A model generated the notes under the pieces. It was not told the origin of the DNA. It was given only the letters and a program-made list of their open reading frames with translations, and searched no databases. Positions 44,240 to 52,082 of a stretch of DNA of 62,453 bases are shown here, piece after piece (positions within the stretch are counted from its first letter, which is position 1; every line of letters begins with the position of its first letter). The DNA comes from Lentisphaeria bacterium (lineage in GTDB: Bacteria; Verrucomicrobiota; Lentisphaeria; Victivallales; Victivallaceae): the NCBI GenBank assembly GCA_900768505.1, contig CAAGED010000049.1, positions 1-62,453 of the forward strand. Direction: 5' to 3'. The position numbers were made by a program, and so were the translations under genes.

Positions 44240-45750
44240 TTGGCGATTTCCTTATTTGAATTTTGTTGCATATATCGTTCCACACTCCGGCGATGCACCG
44301 GATAAATATTTACGTTTCGCTGCTTCCGGCCTGCTCCGGTGGTGTTCAAACTCCCGGCCTTGGCCGCAGCCATCTCCACCTCCGCCTGATCCGGGCGCAT
44401 GGCCTGCTGACTTATTTTATTGCTTTGTGAAAGATCAATATCCCGGCTCAAATCCAATTGTTTACGAGCCGCATTACTCTCTGAAGTATTCCCGGTTAAT
44501 TTTAAATCAGCATCCCCACGGCCGCGGGTTGCCGCACCGTTACCGGGGATTTCACAATTGCCACAACTTAGTAATGCCAAATTTTCACATCCGCCGATGT
44601 TGGCGCCATTTTCCGTCAGCCAGGATTTCAATGCCTCGTTATCCCCCCCGGAGGCATCGCCGCCGGAAGATCCACAGCCGTCAGAGCCGTCGCAATTGCC
44701 GGGATTTTTGCATTTTTTCCCGGAATTGGTACGCTTGACCAGTTTGGCATTTTTCATTTTTTCAACCAGTTTTTTCAACCGCTCCACATCGGCGGCGGAG
44801 AGATTTTTCAATTTTTTCAACATCTCCGGATTCATCAAATCCGCCTCTCCTCCTGCTCCGGACATTTGCGCCAGCGACCTAATAGCTTGAGCCAACTCCG
44901 GATTTTCCTGTGCCAGACTCTTAAGCAGCTCTGCCATCTCGGTATTGGCATTGCTTAAGGTTTCGCCGGAATACCTGGAGGAGTTGACGCCTAAATTTTC
45001 CGCCAGATTTTCCGCCAAATCTCCCACCATGCTTAACTGGCTGATCTTTTGCTCCAGCGCCAACGCATTCTCCTCGCCTAGGCGATCGAGTTTACGATTG
45101 AGTTTATCCAGCGCATCGTAAGTGCGGGCTGAATCCTCCGCACGGTTTTTTTCCACAATCTCATTGAGTGCATCATCCAGACGCTCCAACTGCTCGGGAA
45201 TCACCAATTGTTCATTTTTAAGCACTTCCAATTTTTCGGCAATTTGTTCCAATTCCTCGTTGATGTCAAGTTTGCGATTGTCCAACCGGGCAACCGGCTT
45301 AACCGGAATGAGTAAGGTTCCAAGCAAAAAAAGTATGCCGCAACTCAAGGGTAAAATTCGCCCCAGACAGCGGAATTGCAAAATAGGCACCTCAGGCAGT
45401 TGAACGGCGCACTGCCACTTCTGAATGTCGGTCTCCAGTGCGGTACTCATCCAGCCGGAGTATCCCTGGTTGTTGGCGTCGAGCCAAATGAGAAGTTTCT
45501 GCCGCTCCGGGGTCTTGCGAAGTGCCTGAATCAGCGCCCAAGTCAACGCTGCAACTCCGCAAGTGCCAACGCCGAACCAGAGCAGGTTGTTGTCAAAGAA
45601 GAGTTTTTTGGTCATCACAATCAAACCGGCGGCGAAACCGGCCACCCCCAAGGCTATTGCCAGATTGTAAATCAGCAGCATACCAAATATTTTACCATGC
45701 AGAATATTTACCCGTCTCCGGGCGTCTGCCATAAAATTATCATTGTTCAT
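44236..45750 (-). CDS. Coiled-coil membrane protein with Cys/Gly-rich insert, first gene of the operon
   Basis: 504 aa. Three membrane helices (ALGVAGFAAGLIVMTKKLFF, LLWFGVGTCGVAALTWALIQA, LPLSCGILFLLGTLLIPV) occupy the first 170 residues, followed by about 170 residues of coiled coil and a Cys/Gly/Asn-rich segment (CKNPGNCDGSDGCGSSGGD then CENLALLSCGNCEIPGNG). A short conserved-looking end, VNIYPVHRRSVERYMQ, resembles tails of DUF4175-like proteins found with MoxR operons. AGGTG lies five to six bases before the ATG. Function unknown. Confidence 0.8.
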   Translation of the reverse strand: MNNDNFMADARRRVNILHGKIFGMLLIYNLAIALGVAGFAAGLIVMTKKLFFDNNLLWFGVGTCGVAALTWALIQALRKTPERQKLLIWLDANNQGYSGWMSTALETDIQKWQCAVQLPEVPILQFRCLGRILPLSCGILFLLGTLLIPVKPVARLDNRKLDINEELEQIAEKLEVLKNEQLVIPEQLERLDDALNEIVEKNRAEDSARTYDALDKLNRKLDRLGEENALALEQKISQLSMVGDLAENLAENLGVNSSRYSGETLSNANTEMAELLKSLAQENPELAQAIRSLAQMSGAGGEADLMNPEMLKKLKNLSAADVERLKKLVEKMKNAKLVKRTNSGKKCKNPGNCDGSDGCGSSGGDASGGDNEALKSWLTENGANIGGCENLALLSCGNCEIPGNGAATRGRGDADLKLTGNTSESNAARKQLDLSRDIDLSQSNKISQQAMRPDQAEVEMAAAKAGSLNTTGAGRKQRNVNIYPVHRRSVERYMQQNSNKEIAK

Positions 45751-45854
45751 TGCGTCACCTGTTGAAACATGCGAATAAAATTAGAATTTAGTTTTACATT
45801 AAATTATGACAATATAAAGTGAAAAAATCTTAATACAAAACTACCCCTGATGAG

Positions 45855-45883
45855 ACAATAAAATCAAAACGCTCCATTGTCAA
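45855..45883 (-). promoter_or_regulatory. Promoter of the MoxR-VWA-ABC operon
   Basis: Consensus TTGACA (45883-45878), a 17-base spacer and TATTGT (45860-45855) on the minus strand, about 100 bases before the first start codon. Confidence 0.65.
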
Positions 45884-46043
45884 TACAAAAACTGAATGTT
45901 TTTGCGTTTATTTTTATTTTTTAACCAATAAATTATTGACATTGACTTGCAACCGGAAGCAAAGGAGTGTAAAAAATCAGGTAAAATATTGCAACTGACC
46001 GAACAACAAGTTTGATTATCACATCCACCTCAAAAAAAAATAC

Positions 46044-46071
46044 TTGCAAAGCGCTGAATCAGTGTTATGTT
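46044..46071 (+). promoter_or_regulatory. Promoter of the ACT/UPF0210 operon
   Basis: TTGCAA, a 16-base spacer and TATGTT, about 75 bases before the ACT start codon. Confidence 0.45.
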
Positions 46072-46147
46072 ATTGTTTACGTAAAAAAAAGCCGAACCAA
46101 TCAATTTCGGCATCCACAAACCCAGCTGCAAGCTCCCGGAGGCAAAA

Positions 46148-46417
46148 ATGAAAGCGGTAATTTCTGTCATTGGCAAAGATTCAGTGGGCATCATCGCCCA
46201 AATCAGTACCGAATGCGCCAAATACGGCGTCAATATTCTGGATATTTCCCAAACCGTCCTCAACGGTTACTTCACCATGATTATGATTACCGATATTGAC
46301 AAAATTTCCATCCAGTTCAACGATTTTGTGGATGCCATGACCCGGCTGGGCCACGCCAATAATTTGGAAATCCACACCATGCATGAAGATATTTTTAATT
46401 CAATGCACAAAATTTAA
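46148..46417 (+). CDS. ACT-domain protein (UPF0237 type)
   Basis: 89 aa, a single ACT domain: MKAVISVIGKDSVGIIAQIS, ECAKYGVNILDISQTVLNGYFTMIM. The family is nearly always encoded directly before a UPF0210 protein, as here with 26 bases between. ACT domains bind amino acids or similar ligands. GGAGG lies 6 bases before the ATG. Confidence 0.96.
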   Translation: MKAVISVIGKDSVGIIAQISTECAKYGVNILDISQTVLNGYFTMIMITDIDKISIQFNDFVDAMTRLGHANNLEIHTMHEDIFNSMHKI

Positions 46418-46443
46418 TTTCACCGCTGAAGGATTTAGACATC

Positions 46444-47802
46444 ATGCTGGATAAAAACGATATTTTTGAAACCCTGAATATGATCCGCGAGGAGTGCCTC
46501 GATATCCGGACTATCACCATGGGAATTACCTTGTTCGACTGCCAGAGCGACGACGAAAAACGACTCTGCGATAAAATTTATGATAAAATCATGCGCAGTG
46601 CCCGGGATTTGGTAAAAACCGGCAACAACATCGAAAAAATGTATGGTATTCCAATTATCAATAAACGCGTCTCCGTTACCCCCATCGCCCTGATGGCCGG
46701 CAATGTCTCCCACGATGGCGTAATTAATATTGCCAAAACCATGGACAAGGCAGCCGGCGAACTGGGAATTAATTTTATCGGCGGCTACGGCGCACTGGTG
46801 CAGAAGGGGTTCACCAACGGCAGCGCCACCTTGATCAACTCCATTCCGGAGGCGTTGTCCGTAACTGAGCGGGTATGTTCCTCGGTCAACGTGGCCTCCA
46901 CCAAGGCCGGAATAAATATGGACGCCGTGGCAATTATGGGGCGGGTTATTAAACAATGCGCCTACCTTACGAAGGATCAGGGCTCAATCGGCTGCGCCAA
47001 ATTGGTGGTTTTCGCCAACGTGCCGGAGGACAATCCATTTATGGCCGGGGCGTTCCACGGGATGGGAGAACCGGAAACGGTGATAAATGTGGGAGTTTCC
47101 GGTCCCGGAGTAGTGGCCTGCGCCATTAAGCGGGCGGGTGATTGTTCGCTGGCTGAATTGTCCGAAATCATCAAAAAAACCGCCTTTAAAATCACTCGTG
47201 TCGGCCAGTTGGTGGCTCGTGAAGCATCCGAACGGCTAGGCGTTCCATTCGGCATTGTGGATTTATCTCTGGCTCCCACTCCGGCGGCGGGGGATTCCGT
47301 CGCATACATTCTGGAGGCGATGGGGTTGGAGAAGTGCGGCGGGCCGGGAACCACTGCCGCCTTGGCACTGCTTAACGATGCGGTGAAAAAAGGCGGTGTA
47401 ATGGCCTCCAGTCAAGTTGGCGGCCTCTCGGGAGCGTTTATTCCGGTATCTGAAGACGCCGGCATGATTGAAGCGGTGCGCTGCGGGTCGCTTACCTTGG
47501 AAAAACTGGAAGCCATGACGGCGGTTTGTTCGGTCGGGTTGGATATGATTGCCCTTCCTGGCGACACGGATGAAAACGTAATTTCCGGTATTATCGCTGA
47601 CGAAATATCCATCGGCGTAGCCAACACAAAAACCACGGCAGTACGGGTTATTCCGGCTTATGGGATGAAGGTGGGCGATTCAGTCAATTTCGGCGGTCTA
47701 CTGGGCGAAGCGCCGGTTATGCCGGTAAACACCCGCAGCCCCATGAAGTTCATCCGTCGTGGCGGGCGTATACCGGCGCCAATTCACAGCCTGAAAAATT
47801 GA
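46444..47802 (+). CDS. UPF0210 (PFL/DUF711) family protein
   Basis: 452 aa, normal length. Conserved segments include EECLDIRTITMGI, NINIGGYGALVQKG-like FIGGYGALVQKGFT, SVNVASTKAGINMDAV and SLAPTPAAGDSVAYILEAMG. The fold is related to pyruvate formate-lyase-type barrels but no glycyl-radical motif is present. The biochemical function is not established for the family. It is the second gene of the conserved ACT/UPF0210 pair and is followed by a strong terminator. Confidence 0.95.
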   Translation: MLDKNDIFETLNMIREECLDIRTITMGITLFDCQSDDEKRLCDKIYDKIMRSARDLVKTGNNIEKMYGIPIINKRVSVTPIALMAGNVSHDGVINIAKTMDKAAGELGINFIGGYGALVQKGFTNGSATLINSIPEALSVTERVCSSVNVASTKAGINMDAVAIMGRVIKQCAYLTKDQGSIGCAKLVVFANVPEDNPFMAGAFHGMGEPETVINVGVSGPGVVACAIKRAGDCSLAELSEIIKKTAFKITRVGQLVAREASERLGVPFGIVDLSLAPTPAAGDSVAYILEAMGLEKCGGPGTTAALALLNDAVKKGGVMASSQVGGLSGAFIPVSEDAGMIEAVRCGSLTLEKLEAMTAVCSVGLDMIALPGDTDENVISGIIADEISIGVANTKTTAVRVIPAYGMKVGDSVNFGGLLGEAPVMPVNTRSPMKFIRRGGRIPAPIHSLKN

Positions 47803-47828
47803 CAACTATTCAGCTCGACAAATATGTT

Positions 47829-47890
47829 GATGCGGAAATGAAACTCCAAACGAGTTTTTTACTTTCCGCATCTTTTATTTCAAATGATTT
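47829..47890 (+). terminator. Rho-independent terminator after the UPF0210 gene
   Basis: GATGCGGAAA (47829-47838) pairs perfectly with TTTCCGCATC (47873-47882), with inner AAACTC/GAGTTT, followed by TTTTATTT. Confidence 0.9.
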
Positions 47891-47979
47891 TATGGTATCC
47901 TTTAGTATTGTATACACATTCCATCATGGTTGGTCAATAATGCAATATTTTTCACCATTATGAACTGCATCATGAATCA

Positions 47980-48366
47980 TTAAAACCCCTCTGATACAAT
48001 TAATAATAGTTTTTTTTGCGTCTGAAAATAAATAATAACGGCAGCTTCCGCCTCCAACATTTTCATGGCAAAAATCACATCATCCCCGGGCGCCCCGTAA
48101 TATAAATTATTGATGCGTTTTGAATTTGAATAACATTCGATATCAAACTTCTGCCAGGCGGAAAAACCATTAGCTTTAAATTTGGCTTTCATAACATTAA
48201 ACTCCGGCTCGTCAACCTCACATACGTATCCCCAGGCTCCATCAATTTTTACCGATGTCTCCCAGGTCTCTTCGTTCACCGGAAAAATGTTTTCATAATT
48301 GTATTTATCACAACCGCAACAAAACAAAGTAACTGCCCCAAAAATTGTCAAGATAAATCGGCTCAT
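47980..48366 (-). CDS. Small lipoprotein, hypothetical
   Basis: 128 aa. A lipoprotein signal (ILTIFGAVTLFCCGC, acylated Cys about 18 or 19) is followed by a short alpha/beta domain (WGYVCEVDEPEFNVMKAKFKANGF, YGAPGDDVIFAMKMLEAEAAVIIYFQ). Not recognised. It starts 35 bases after the upstream 242-aa secreted-protein gene, so both envelope proteins are probably co-expressed. Confidence 0.7.
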   Translation of the reverse strand: MSRFILTIFGAVTLFCCGCDKYNYENIFPVNEETWETSVKIDGAWGYVCEVDEPEFNVMKAKFKANGFSAWQKFDIECYSNSKRINNLYYGAPGDDVIFAMKMLEAEAAVIIYFQTQKKLLLIVSEGF

Positions 48367-48401
48367 AAATCAATTTGCTTTCTTAATATTATATTGTCAT
48401 T

Positions 48402-49130
48402 CTACTTTTCCACCGGCCTCGTTCGATTGACCACCACTCCCACTCCATTATCTTTCACGCTGATCAGCAGCATGGAATACGGCTTCACCCGCAGAAATAT
48501 TTCGCCGCGTCCCTCGGGCAATCCAGCCTCGGGGGTGATTTGTGCATACCCTTTGCTACGCATACTCCAGGAAAATATGCGCAGCAGCTCCGCCGGATCA
48601 CCGCGGAATTTAAATTCGCCGTATTCCGTACCGCCATCCGCCAATTGAATGACCTTGACCGGAGTGGTATTCGCCGGCCGGGGCAGATCCTCCGGCCATA
48701 TTATTTTATTATTTACCACCTTGGGCAGCAGGGCGTAAAAGGCGAAAACCCCATCGCCGCCGGAAAAAATTTTTAACACCAGCAAGCGTTCCCGACTGCC
48801 GTCCGGCAGACGGCATTCGGCTGCCAGGGTGTCAGCTCCGGAACGAATTTTAACATTCTCCCGATTGCGCAACGCCGCCAGCAGCGCCTCCAGATTCAAA
48901 TTAAGGCGCATGAAGTTTAAATGATATTTATTGCCATTGAAGATCAAGTTGCTCGAAAATAGTTCCGTAACCGGCGCCAAATTCAAAAATGAACTTAACT
49001 TCTCCGCCCGGTTTAAGTTTTCCAAATCGCCGCCGGATGGTTTCAACGTGTAGATTTCCCCTTGAGCCGGCAAAATTGCACTTACGCTCCAAGATAGCAG
49101 CAGCATAAACAAAATTGTTTTTTTTATCAC
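48402..49130 (-). CDS. Secreted hypothetical protein (GTG start)
   Basis: 242 aa from a GTG at 49130, which has GGAG six bases upstream; a longer frame from 49187 would begin inside the preceding terminator. It has a signal peptide (KKTILFMLLLSWSVSAILPAQG). The mature part has mixed alpha/beta composition (LNFMRLNLNLEALLAALRN, SGGDGVFAFYALLP). No family recognised. Paired with the downstream lipoprotein. Confidence 0.7.
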   Translation of the reverse strand: MIKKTILFMLLLSWSVSAILPAQGEIYTLKPSGGDLENLNRAEKLSSFLNLAPVTELFSSNLIFNGNKYHLNFMRLNLNLEALLAALRNRENVKIRSGADTLAAECRLPDGSRERLLVLKIFSGGDGVFAFYALLPKVVNNKIIWPEDLPRPANTTPVKVIQLADGGTEYGEFKFRGDPAELLRIFSWSMRSKGYAQITPEAGLPEGRGEIFLRVKPYSMLLISVKDNGVGVVVNRTRPVEK

Positions 49131-49160
49131 AATATTCTCCGGAATAAGCAGCAAAACTTC

Positions 49161-49195
49161 AAAAAATCGGGCGGCATGAGTAATCAAACCGCCCG
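49161..49195 (-). terminator. Rho-independent terminator after the AsnC-domain gene
   Basis: CGGGCGG (49168-49174) pairs with CCGCCCG (49189-49195) and is followed on the minus strand by six T. It separates the AsnC-domain gene from the secreted-protein gene. Confidence 0.9.
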
Positions 49196-49225
49196 GGTTG
49201 GGTAAATTTTTCCTGACTCTAAATC

Positions 49226-49501
49226 CTACACATTCGGTACAATTGAATCAAGATTGATTTTCGAGATCGCGTCAAGTGAAATCAATGTTTTCGTGTGGAT
49301 AATCCCGTCAATGTCGTGGGTCAAACGATTGGCCACCACATCCGCCAGATCGGCGTTGGTCTTAACCCGAATCATTGCCACCAAGTCATACTCACCGGCC
49401 ACTGTATAAACCTCTGTAACGCCTTTCAGCTTCAAAACTGCCTCCGCTACCTTGGTAACGTAAGCCCGCTCAACATTAATTAATACAATACCTGTAACCA
49501 T
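49226..49501 (-). CDS. Stand-alone Lrp/AsnC ligand-binding (RAM) domain protein
   Basis: 91 aa from the ATG at 49501, preceded by AAGGGGA. The pattern VTGIVLINVERAYVTKVAEAVLKL, GVTEVYTVAGEYDLVAMIRV, and TLISLDAIS matches the AsnC effector domain alone, without the DNA-binding HTH. Such proteins bind amino acids or nucleotides and may act as sensors for a partner. It lies downstream of gdhA in the same direction, after the gdhA terminator, hinting at a link to nitrogen or amino-acid status. Confidence 0.93.
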   Translation of the reverse strand: MVTGIVLINVERAYVTKVAEAVLKLKGVTEVYTVAGEYDLVAMIRVKTNADLADVVANRLTHDIDGIIHTKTLISLDAISKINLDSIVPNV

Positions 49502-49651
49502 GATTGTCCCCTTTCTGATAGCTTTTTTAATATCTACATTAAGGCTTCTCACACTGATTCTCGAGTTGCCGCAGCTTTCCTCCGGCATCCCCTTCCAGTC
49601 CTAGTATAATCCGGCGAAAATAATATTCAAGCTGAAATAACGTTTTTTGAC

Positions 49652-49691
49652 AAAAAAATATCCGATTCCGCATAAAAAAAGCGAAATCGGA
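49652..49691 (-). terminator. Terminator of gdhA
   Basis: TCCGATTCCGC (49661-49671) pairs with GCGAAATCGGA (49681-49691) with one mismatch, followed on the minus strand by TATTTTTTTG. It lies 78 bases after the gdhA stop. Confidence 0.8.
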
Positions 49692-49768
49692 CAAAATTTA
49701 TTAATTTATGTCAGCCATTACTCCGGAAAATGATTTCTTTACCACCATTGCCGGAGAAAAAACGGCAA

Positions 49769-51106
49769 TTAATAACCCATATCAACCATTGCATCGGCAA
49801 CCTTGCGGAAACCGGCAATGTTGGCGCCCATCATGTAATTGTCAGCATCGCCAAACTCTGCCGCCGCACTGCGGGCAGCCGAGTGAATATTGCGCATGAT
49901 GTTGTGCAAACGGGCATCAACCTCTTCACTGCTCCAATTGTAACGCATGGCGTTCTGGCTCATTTCCAACCCGCTGGTGGCTACGCCGCCGGCATTGGAT
50001 GCCTTACCCGGAGCATAAAGAATCTTGTTGGCCTGGAATACTTCGATCGCTTCGGGAGTCGAAGGCATATTGGCTCCCTCTGAAACACAGACACAACCGT
50101 TTTTAACCAGGGTTGCGGCCTCTTCGCCATTAATTTCGTTCTGAGTGGCGCAGGGCAGCGCAATGTCAGTTGCAGCCAAAGTCCAGGGACGAATATCGGC
50201 ATGATATTCAACACCGGCAGCCTTGAAATCACTGAGACGGCCGCGTTTGGCGTTTTTGAGTTCCATAATAGCGGCCAGCATGTCAGCACTGATTCCGTCA
50301 CGCACCAAAATTGTGCCGTTGGAATCGGACATACTCATAACCTTTGCCCCCAATTCAATCGCCTTCTTGACCGCATACTGAGCCACGTTGCCGGAACCGG
50401 AAACCAAAACCCGCTTACCGCAGAAATCACTCTTGCGGGTGGCCAGCATCTCCTGCGCAAAATATACATTGCCGAAACCGGTAGCTTCCGGACGCACCAG
50501 ACTGCCGCCCCAGTTCAACCCCTTACCGGTAAGTACGGAATCATGGGAATTGACAATCTTTTTATACATTCCGAAGAGGAATCCGATTTCACGGCCGCCG
50601 ACACCAATATCACCGGCCGGCACGTCGGTATTAGGTCCGATATGGCGGTAGAGTTCACGCATGAAGTTCTGGCAGAAACGCATGACTTCCGCGTCGGATT
50701 TACCCTTGGGATTAAAATCGCTGCCGCCCTTGCCGCCGCCCATGGGGAGTGTGGTAAGGCTGTTCTTAAAAATCTGCTCGAAGCCGAGGAATTTCAAAAT
50801 ACTGAGATTGACCGAGGGGTGAAAACGCAAACCGCCTTTGTAGGGACCGATGGCGGAATTGAACTGGATACGATATCCGCGATTGATTTGAATATCGCCG
50901 TTGTCATCACACCAGGGAACCTGGAACATGATGGTGCGTTCCGGAATAACCAAACGCTCGAGAATGCGGTTTTTTTCATATTTCGGATTGGCGTCAAGCA
51001 CCTTGCCGAGGGATTCAAAAACCTCGCCGACGCTCTGGATAAACTCTTTTTCCCAGGGTTGATTTTTCAGCACATCCTCGTAGACACGTTGAGCATAAGA
51101 ATTCAT
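49769..51106 (-). CDS. gdhA: Glutamate dehydrogenase, hexameric NADP-type
   Basis: 445 aa from the ATG at 51106, which has AGGAA eight bases upstream. Substrate site KGGLRFHPSVN (about 90), catalytic-lysine region MGGGKGGSDFNPKG (about 120), AGDIGVGGREIGFLFG and the Rossmann GSGNVAQYA (about 240) are intact. It makes glutamate from 2-oxoglutarate and ammonia. It is monocistronic with a long AT-rich upstream region that may hold nitrogen control sites. Confidence 0.98.
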   Translation of the reverse strand: MNSYAQRVYEDVLKNQPWEKEFIQSVGEVFESLGKVLDANPKYEKNRILERLVIPERTIMFQVPWCDDNGDIQINRGYRIQFNSAIGPYKGGLRFHPSVNLSILKFLGFEQIFKNSLTTLPMGGGKGGSDFNPKGKSDAEVMRFCQNFMRELYRHIGPNTDVPAGDIGVGGREIGFLFGMYKKIVNSHDSVLTGKGLNWGGSLVRPEATGFGNVYFAQEMLATRKSDFCGKRVLVSGSGNVAQYAVKKAIELGAKVMSMSDSNGTILVRDGISADMLAAIMELKNAKRGRLSDFKAAGVEYHADIRPWTLAATDIALPCATQNEINGEEAATLVKNGCVCVSEGANMPSTPEAIEVFQANKILYAPGKASNAGGVATSGLEMSQNAMRYNWSSEEVDARLHNIMRNIHSAARSAAAEFGDADNYMMGANIAGFRKVADAMVDMGY

Positions 51107-51534
51107 AATAAATTTCCTTGTTATTTTATAATGACAATTTATATTACAAAGATAATATTCAAACTGATAAAACAATACATTTTTTTATTTTTGGATTAAA
51201 ATGGCAATGACACAACTGAAAGCAATTTGCGTGCCAATTATTTAATTAATGAGTTATTGCTTTGATAATTAGACAGTTATACCCAAAAATATATGCCTTT
51301 TACAATTTTGAAAAACTATTCTAAAAGATACATTTTTGTTATTTTTTATAGCAATAATTACATTTTTGTTATTTGCCGGTGATTTTTTGATAAAAATTAC
51401 AAATTAGCCATCGAATAACCATCATAAAATTACAAAATTGTAACATTTTGCCATTTTCCCCTCCTTTTACACTTCGGTAATGTCGAGTTCGAAATTTGAG
51501 GGAATAAAAAAAGAGATAATTTTGAGAATATCGT
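51107..51534. other. AT-rich intergenic region upstream of gdhA with short repeats
   Basis: 428 bases between the divergent gdhA and 36-aa gene. It has two copies of TACATTTTTGTTATTT 30 bases apart (51329-51344, 51359-51374) and the inverted repeat TTACAA-AA-TTGTAA (51430-51443). These are possible operator sites. No gene is seen. Confidence 0.5.
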
Positions 51535-51563
51535 TTGCAAAATATGGTTTTATGGCGTATATT
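51535..51563 (+). promoter_or_regulatory. Promoter of the 36-aa basic protein gene
   Basis: TTGCAA, a 17-base spacer and TATATT, about 50 bases before the ATG at 51616. Confidence 0.65.
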
Positions 51564-51615
51564 TCATGAAAATTTGTTCATTATAATATCAATATTTATT
51601 TTTGGAGATTAAAAA

Positions 51616-51726
51616 ATGGGTCAGCAGCTCAACAAAATTCAGAAAAGACGTCGTCGCAGCTTGTATCTTGATCGCGTAAAAGCTCGTATCAAGGACGCAG
51701 TTGCAGCAGCAAAGAAGAACAAGTAA
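51616..51726 (+). CDS. 36-aa highly basic small protein
   Basis: An ATG with a strong ribosome binding site (GGAG, 8 bases upstream) and a good promoter opens a 36-codon frame: MGQQLNKIQKRRRRSLYLDR, then VKARIKDAVAAAKKNK. About 14 of 36 residues are Lys or Arg; the profile predicts one amphipathic helix. It resembles nucleic-acid or ribosome-binding mini-proteins and not a random frame, and ends before a structured terminator. I do not recognise a named family. A ribosome-associated or nucleoid role is inference. Confidence 0.75.
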   Translation: MGQQLNKIQKRRRRSLYLDRVKARIKDAVAAAKKNK

Positions 51727-51756
51727 TATCTTTTTCTCACACTGCTCACGGGGTAT

Positions 51757-51855
51757 GGCTGAAACTTAACGGTTTTGCAGAATCAGTATTAAAAAAACTG
51801 ATTATTTATGGCTCAAACCTGAAACTTCAGCCGGATCAGCATTAAAAACGCTGAT
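51757..51855 (+). ncRNA. Structured non-coding segment with repeated hairpins
   Basis: Stem GGCTGAA (51757-51763)/TTCAGCC (51826-51832) encloses hairpin AATCAGT/ACTGATT (51781-51787, 51797-51803). A related hairpin ATCAGC/GCTGAT follows (51835-51840, 51850-51855). The two hairpins share ATTAAAAA loops, so this looks like a duplicated RNA element. It is either the 3' part of the 36-aa mRNA or a small RNA. Confidence 0.45.
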
Positions 51856-51907
51856 TAATTGAAGATAGCAGTATTTTTTACCTGGATGACCGTTTTTTAC
51901 GGTAAAG

Positions 51908-51967
51908 AGGGGTGCGGATGAACTTATTCAAAATAATGAATGATTTCACACCGGACTCCTTTTTTTT
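51908..51967 (+). terminator. Rho-independent terminator with long loop
   Basis: GGGGTGCGG (51909-51917) pairs with CCGGACTCC (51951-51959) with one wobble and one mismatch, followed by eight T (51960-51967). A smaller ACCGT/ACGGT hairpin precedes it (51889-51903). It would end the 36-aa transcript, or act as an attenuator for the next gene. Confidence 0.65.
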
Positions 51968-51980
51968 GTGCAGAAAAAAT

Positions 51981-52052
51981 CCCGAAGCTGGCTGAACTGA
52001 TTATTTTGAGCTTATTTAACCTCAAAATAAATTCATCTTCCAGCGCCTCGGG
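51981..52052 (+). promoter_or_regulatory. Long hairpin leader of the DUF1846 gene
   Basis: Three stacked stems: CCCGA/TCGGG (51981-51985, 52048-52052), GCTGG/CCAGC (51987-51991, 52040-52044) and a perfect 10-bp TTATTTTGAG/CTCAAAATAA (52001-52010, 52021-52030). It ends 30 bases before the start codon. Likely a regulatory mRNA structure. Confidence 0.6.
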
Positions 52053-52082
52053 GCAACCATATTATGAACGGGAATTGACATT

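Larger units (their letters stand above)
45751..46147. other. Divergent promoter region between the MoxR operon and the ACT/UPF0210 operon
   Basis: 397 AT-rich bases with no gene. It contains the two promoters listed separately, plus a further TTGCAA-N17-TAAAAA rightward candidate at about 45952-45980. Confidence 0.6.

Noticed and set aside
48402..49187. ATG start at 49187 for the secreted protein
   Set aside because: That start would place the coding region through a rho-independent terminator; the GTG at 49130 has GGAG and begins a signal peptide.
50201..51199. Plus-strand 332-aa open frame across gdhA
   Set aside because: Antisense to well-conserved glutamate dehydrogenase; no ribosome binding site or known domain.
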